Assembly: GCA_012515635.1 (NCBI GenBank)
Contig: JAAYXZ010000116.1
Coordinates: 1 to 8,763, forward strand
Reading direction: 5' to 3'
Origin: Elusimicrobiota bacterium
GTDB lineage: Bacteria > Ratteibacteria > UBA8468 > B48-G9 > JAFGKM01
DNA length: 8,763 nt
This document shows positions 5,083 to 8,763 of the stretch, piece after piece. A program made the translations under genes and the position numbers. The stretch's first letter is position 1, and every line of letters begins with the position of its first letter. The notes beneath the pieces are model-generated. The model was not told the origin of the DNA. It did no database searches and saw only the letters and a list, made by a program, of their open reading frames with translations.

Positions 5083-7709
5083 AGAAACTAATCACGGGAC
5101 TTATTATTCTTTTGTTCTGTAGTACAATACTTTGCGCGCCAAACATAGAGATAACAGAAGGTTTAAAGACAGGCACTTTCCAGAAAAAGATTGAACTCAT
5201 CACAAAAATAGAGACATCTAAAGCAAAAGAGTTCCTTCCTGAACTCGGCAATATAATAACCAGCGAAGAAAACGAAGAGATAAGAAGCAAGGCCGTTCTC
5301 GCCCTTTTGAATATAGGAGATTCCACCTGTGTCCCTTATTTTAGAGATGCTCTTGACGACACTTATTGGCAGGTGCGCTTATACGGAGTGAAGGGTTTAG
5401 TGAGGCACGGATTAGGGGAAGATATTATTCCTGACCTGAAACTTGCAATGAAAGACAGTTATTGGCAGGTTAGGTATTATGCCGCTACAGGATTATCTAA
5501 ATACGGCGACGAAAAAAACCTTCCGTTTCTCCTTGAATATTTAAATGACTCCAATGATACAGTTAAGGCAGAAATTTTATGGGCAATGCTGGCGCTTATG
5601 GGTAGAGATGAGGCAAGGGCTCTGTTTAAAAACCTTCAGGAAGATGAGATAAGACCTGTCTTTAACACTCTGGATAGTTCTAACCCTGAATTAAAAGTGC
5701 GGGCTTTATGGTTGCTTGAAGCCACAAAAGACAAAAGAGCAATCCCTTATTTCATAGATATGCTCTCCGACAAAAATGATGAGATAAAGATAAGGGCGCT
5801 CTGGGCTATAGAACAGTTTAAGAGTGAAGATGGAGGCACGGAAATAGAAGGACTCCTTGTAGATGAATCCACGAAAATCAAAATAGAGGCGATAAAAACA
5901 CTGGTAAACCTCAGTATGAAAGAAGGAACATCTGGTCTGATAACCGGGCTTTCAGATAAAGACGAATCTGTGCGAATATATTCTTTATGGGCTCTTGAGA
6001 AATTCAGGGAGCCCGTCTCTTATCCGTATATTGCAGAATGTCTTGCGGATAACTCTCAAAAAGTAAGAGAATACACTTTCAGGTTAATAGAGCAAATGAA
6101 AGACCCTTTATTCTGCCCTATTCTTGAAAGTTTCTTTGAGGACACAAACAATCCTTTTGATTCCAGAATCAATGCGCTCGCTTTATTGGGCAAGATAGGA
6201 AACGAAACGGAGAAGGATTTTATATTGAAACAGATACAAAGTTCAGATTCAAACATCAGATATGCGGCTATAAAAGCATTCTATAATATTGATAAATTTG
6301 ACACCCAATATCTAAAAACATTGGCATATCTTGAAAAATACGATAGTTCCTTGCGGGTAAGGAATGAAGCATCTGCTCTGGCAGGAAATATTGTCAGACA
6401 ATTGCAAGAAAAAATAATCGGTTCCGACTATAACGAATTGAAGTTTGCTTTAGAGAGAGTGGATTCTTTAGTTGGGTCTAAAAGTTTACAGAAACTGCTT
6501 CTTACTATGTCCTCTTCAAAATATCCTGAAGCAAGAGAAAAGATGCTGCTTACTGTCAGAGATGTTCCTGAAAAAATCCTTGGGTCAAGCGCGCGAAAAA
6601 TGATGCAAGATATGGACCCGTCAATGAGAAAATTAGCGGCTATCGCAGTTGGAGAAATAAAAGACAGAGAATCTATCCCCCTCTTAAGGACAGGGCTTAA
6701 ACACTCCGACCCGGAGTTTCAGATTATATGTGCCAGGTCCCTTGCTAAAATGGGAATATCTGACGGTTTCTCTCTCGCAATAAGATATATGGACAGCAAA
6801 GACCCTTATTATCAGCGAATATCTGCTGAAACACTCGCTCTTTTGAAAGATAAACGCGCATCTTCCACTCTGTTGAAACACCTTGCTGTTTCAGAACTGG
6901 ATGTTAAGGTAGTAACTGCATGGGCGCTTGCAAGATTAGGGGAAGAAAAGGGATTGAATGTCCTTGTAAGGTTATCGGAAGAAAGTATTGAGCCCATCAG
7001 GACAGAGGCAAACAAATATCTCTTTGACTCTGTAATACCATATTCCATGAGGAGTAAAATACCATTAATGAGGGAAAAAATGTATGTTGAAAAATTAGGT
7101 ATCAGAGAGGTCTCCCTCAAACGACTGAACACAACTATGATTTCATCGCCGGTAGAAATAGACGGATTTGACAAAGAGCCGTTCTGGGAAGAGATGGAAA
7201 AGGCAGAGTTGTTTATAGAGGCGGAAGGGGAAGACAAAATAAAGACATCCTTGCCCACTACTGTAAGCGTAGCGTATGATAAGAATAATCTTTATCTGCT
7301 CTTCGTATGTAATGACCCTGACACATCAATAATTGATTTTAATTCACGGGATATTCTTACCGTTTCCATAAATCCGCTAAATTCAGCGAGAGAGTGGTAT
7401 CAATTTGTATTTCATCCATTGGAGCATATAAAATATTCCTATGAATGGAAACTATATACGAATGATACGCCGGAACCGATGTGGACATCCGGCTGGACAG
7501 TTAAATCGAACATAGAGGACAAAAGATGGCTGGTAGAGATGTCAATTCCGCTTAAGGATTTGAAAGTAGACAAGATATCTTCAGGGGATGTATGGAGTAT
7601 TAATTTTCAACGGGAATCACAGTATCTGCCATACACATCTTGGAGCGGAAGAATAGACAACCCTGCACAGTTCGGAATTCTTTATTTCAAGGAGCAAAAA
7701 GAATGGTAA
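5079..7709 (+). CDS. Exported HEAT-repeat protein with C-terminal CBM9-like domain
   Basis: An 876-residue protein of unknown function. The N-terminus (MKKLITGLIILLFCSTILCA) is a Sec signal sequence. Cys19 is not in a canonical lipobox (Leu, not Gly/Ala/Ser, precedes it), so secretion is clearer than lipidation. Residues about 45-680 form roughly 17 HEAT / PBS-lyase-like repeats of about 31-32 residues, recognisable by recurring 'D..VR..A..AL' and 'IP.L...L' helix pairs such as DSYWQVRYYAATGL. These build an alpha-solenoid, normally a protein-binding scaffold. Residues about 690-876 match the CBM9-like beta-sandwich pattern: EIDGFDKEPFW, TVSVAYDKNNLYLLFVCNDPD, then VEMSIPLKDL, VWSINFQRE and a final FGILYF. 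That fold often binds sugars, or sits at the N-terminus of outer-membrane proteins. It is translationally coupled to nnrE (4-base overlap) and to the next secreted protein (7-base overlap). Binding of a glycan or envelope partner is inference. Domain calls are by eye. Confidence 0.85.
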   Translation: MKKLITGLIILLFCSTILCAPNIEITEGLKTGTFQKKIELITKIETSKAKEFLPELGNIITSEENEEIRSKAVLALLNIGDSTCVPYFRDALDDTYWQVRLYGVKGLVRHGLGEDIIPDLKLAMKDSYWQVRYYAATGLSKYGDEKNLPFLLEYLNDSNDTVKAEILWAMLALMGRDEARALFKNLQEDEIRPVFNTLDSSNPELKVRALWLLEATKDKRAIPYFIDMLSDKNDEIKIRALWAIEQFKSEDGGTEIEGLLVDESTKIKIEAIKTLVNLSMKEGTSGLITGLSDKDESVRIYSLWALEKFREPVSYPYIAECLADNSQKVREYTFRLIEQMKDPLFCPILESFFEDTNNPFDSRINALALLGKIGNETEKDFILKQIQSSDSNIRYAAIKAFYNIDKFDTQYLKTLAYLEKYDSSLRVRNEASALAGNIVRQLQEKIIGSDYNELKFALERVDSLVGSKSLQKLLLTMSSSKYPEAREKMLLTVRDVPEKILGSSARKMMQDMDPSMRKLAAIAVGEIKDRESIPLLRTGLKHSDPEFQIICARSLAKMGISDGFSLAIRYMDSKDPYYQRISAETLALLKDKRASSTLLKHLAVSELDVKVVTAWALARLGEEKGLNVLVRLSEESIEPIRTEANKYLFDSVIPYSMRSKIPLMREKMYVEKLGIREVSLKRLNTTMISSPVEIDGFDKEPFWEEMEKAELFIEAEGEDKIKTSLPTTVSVAYDKNNLYLLFVCNDPDTSIIDFNSRDILTVSINPLNSAREWYQFVFHPLEHIKYSYEWKLYTNDTPEPMWTSGWTVKSNIEDKRWLVEMSIPLKDLKVDKISSGDVWSINFQRESQYLPYTSWSGRIDNPAQFGILYFKEQKEW
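5363..5470 (+). repeat. Near-identical adjacent HEAT repeats (32-residue period)
   Basis: The 12-mer TTATTGGCAGGT occurs at 5363-5374 and again at 5459-5470, exactly 96 bases (32 codons) apart. It encodes YWQVR in two adjacent HEAT repeats (Tyr96-Arg100 and Tyr128-Arg132). The rest of the two repeats has diverged. This indicates repeat duplication, or selection for the same surface, within the solenoid. Confidence 0.7.
7689..7694 (+). promoter_or_regulatory. Ribosome binding site of the CsgG-like gene
   Basis: AAGGAG, 8 bases before the ATG at 7703 and inside the last codons of the HEAT/CBM9 gene. It fixes the start of the following gene and allows both independent and coupled initiation. 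Confidence 0.8.
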
Positions 7710-8763
7710 AAAAACTAATAGTATCGGTTGCTTTTATCTGTCTTTTTATAAGTTATGCCTATTCTAGCGAATGGTTTGATAAGAACAAGGAACTCTCTGT
7801 TGTCTTTAATGCGAATGTGTGGGCCCATATTGAAAATGCGAACAAAGCAGATAATTCAGGCAAGTTAAAAGAGGCGGACCAATGGCTTTCAAAGGCGGAA
7901 CAAAAAATAGAAGAGACCCGGCCGTTTATCACGGAGAGTTGGCCATCCAATTGGCCTTATAATGTTAAAGCGCTGGCTTATTTGAAATATGCCGCCCCCG
8001 ATGCATATCTCTACCGTATTATAGGCGATTACGCTTATTCGCATAAGAAAGCAAAGGAAGCGTTAAATTATTACAACAAGTATATAACCCATTCCATAAT
8101 CCCTGATACAACCTATATGAATAAAACAGCAGAGGTTTATGAAACGGAAGGGCTACTGAAAGATGCCAAGATAATGTATGCAAATATTCAGAGAGTTATA
8201 GATAGCAAAAATTTTCACGGCACTTCATTCAGCGCTCAATATCTCGCAAAGAAAATAAAAAATCTGGATGCGCAAATGAAACAAATGGTCATTCTTCCAT
8301 TGGATGTCTTTTATACCAATGTCTCTGATTTTTTAAAGAGCGATTTTCAAAATATTTTTATCAACGAATTAAGCAATATGGATAACTTCTCTGTTATTTC
8401 AAAAAGTAATGTAGAAAAGATTTTAACAGAAAAAAAACTCAACGACAGCGATTTACAAGATGTTGAAGAATTATCCGCCATAGGAAAAACACTGAATATC
8501 AATTATATTTTACGTCCTTCTCTTGCAAAAGCGGGTACATTTTATATATTCCTTGTAGATGTCTTTGACCCGCAAAAAAAGGTATGGTTTGATAGTTATG
8601 AGTATAAAACAGAATCCCCCATCTATCTCCCCAATCTTATCCAAAGATTCACATCAGGTTTTCAGGGAGAACTCATATCGGACAGCCTCCTTCTTCCTGA
8701 AGTGGAGTTTGTTTGGGAATATGAGGTGGACAGTCCTGCAACTGACTCAAAACTCTCTGAAAA
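7703..8763 (+). CDS. Exported TPR-like / CsgG-LpoB-like protein, 3' end cut by window
   Basis: 353 codons are visible with no stop before the window edge. The N-terminus MVKKLIVSVAFICLFISYAYS is a Sec signal peptide with likely cleavage near the AYS/SE junction; there is no lipobox cysteine. Residues about 30-190 are alpha-helical, with a TPR-like part (about 95-185) including DAYLYRIIGDYAYSHKKAKE and TAEVYETEGLLKDAKIMYAN. From about residue 194 (VILPLDVF) there is a CsgG / LpoB / TolB-N type alpha/beta pattern. It has a starting strand, then a helix giving ELSNMDNFSVISKSNVEKIL, then LSAIGKTLNINYILRPSL and FYIFLVDVFDPQKKVWFDS. In this superfamily such domains serve curli export pores, flagellar FlgT, or activation of penicillin-binding proteins. 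The family assignment is by pattern; function is unknown. Its place after murG and murC and after another exported protein points to an envelope role, by inference only. Confidence 0.8.
   Translation, partial: MVKKLIVSVAFICLFISYAYSSEWFDKNKELSVVFNANVWAHIENANKADNSGKLKEADQWLSKAEQKIEETRPFITESWPSNWPYNVKALAYLKYAAPDAYLYRIIGDYAYSHKKAKEALNYYNKYITHSIIPDTTYMNKTAEVYETEGLLKDAKIMYANIQRVIDSKNFHGTSFSAQYLAKKIKNLDAQMKQMVILPLDVFYTNVSDFLKSDFQNIFINELSNMDNFSVISKSNVEKILTEKKLNDSDLQDVEELSAIGKTLNINYILRPSLAKAGTFYIFLVDVFDPQKKVWFDSYEYKTESPIYLPNLIQRFTSGFQGELISDSLLLPEVEFVWEYEVDSPATDSKLSE

Noticed and set aside
5079..5140. Lipoprotein signal with Cys14 or Cys19 in the HEAT/CBM9 protein.
   Set aside because: Neither cysteine is preceded by Gly, Ala or Ser at -1 as a standard lipobox requires. 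A permissive lipobox cannot be excluded, so only a secretory signal is called.
6812..7258. A 148-codon minus-strand frame inside the HEAT/CBM9 gene.
   Set aside because: It is a shadow of a clear plus-strand coding region with continuous HEAT and CBM9-like patterns. It has no ribosome binding site or recognisable domain.

Overview
The window is an AT-rich bacterial chromosome segment with densely packed genes. It holds one truncated gene on the minus strand, a 171-base divergent promoter region, and five plus-strand genes that overlap end to start. No tRNA, rRNA, insertion sequence, CRISPR array or phage gene was seen. The organism makes peptidoglycan (MurG and MurC). It also exports at least two proteins whose domain types (CBM9-like, CsgG/LpoB-like) are most often met in diderm bacteria. 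I cannot name the lineage. The divergent MurG and the unfamiliar HEAT/CBM9 protein would suit an uncultured candidate phylum, but that is a guess.

Layout. Positions 1-1765 (minus) carry topA, DNA topoisomerase I, cut by the window edge within its C-terminal zinc region. Positions 1766-1936 hold back-to-back promoters: a -35/-10 pair for topA and an extended -10 for the plus-strand operon. The operon promoter lies so close to the GTG of murG that the mRNA is probably leaderless. The chain is then murG (1937-3013), murC (3003-4415), nnrE (4396-5082), a secreted HEAT-repeat protein with a C-terminal CBM9-like domain (5079-7709), and a secreted TPR/CsgG-like protein (7703 to the window end, incomplete). 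Overlaps between neighbours are 11, 20, 4 and 7 bases.

How the genes fit together. MurG makes lipid II at the inner face of the membrane, and MurC starts the peptide stem of the next precursor. NnrE repairs damaged NAD(P)H, a housekeeping metabolite-repair job. The last two proteins carry signal peptides and look like envelope scaffold or binding proteins: a long alpha-solenoid ending in a beta-sandwich, and a helical-repeat protein ending in a fold related to LpoB/CsgG/TolB-N. Co-transcription with lipid II synthesis makes a role in cell-wall or outer-envelope assembly a reasonable hypothesis. The sequence does not prove it. These two proteins, with the leaderless murG start, are the most interesting parts of the window.
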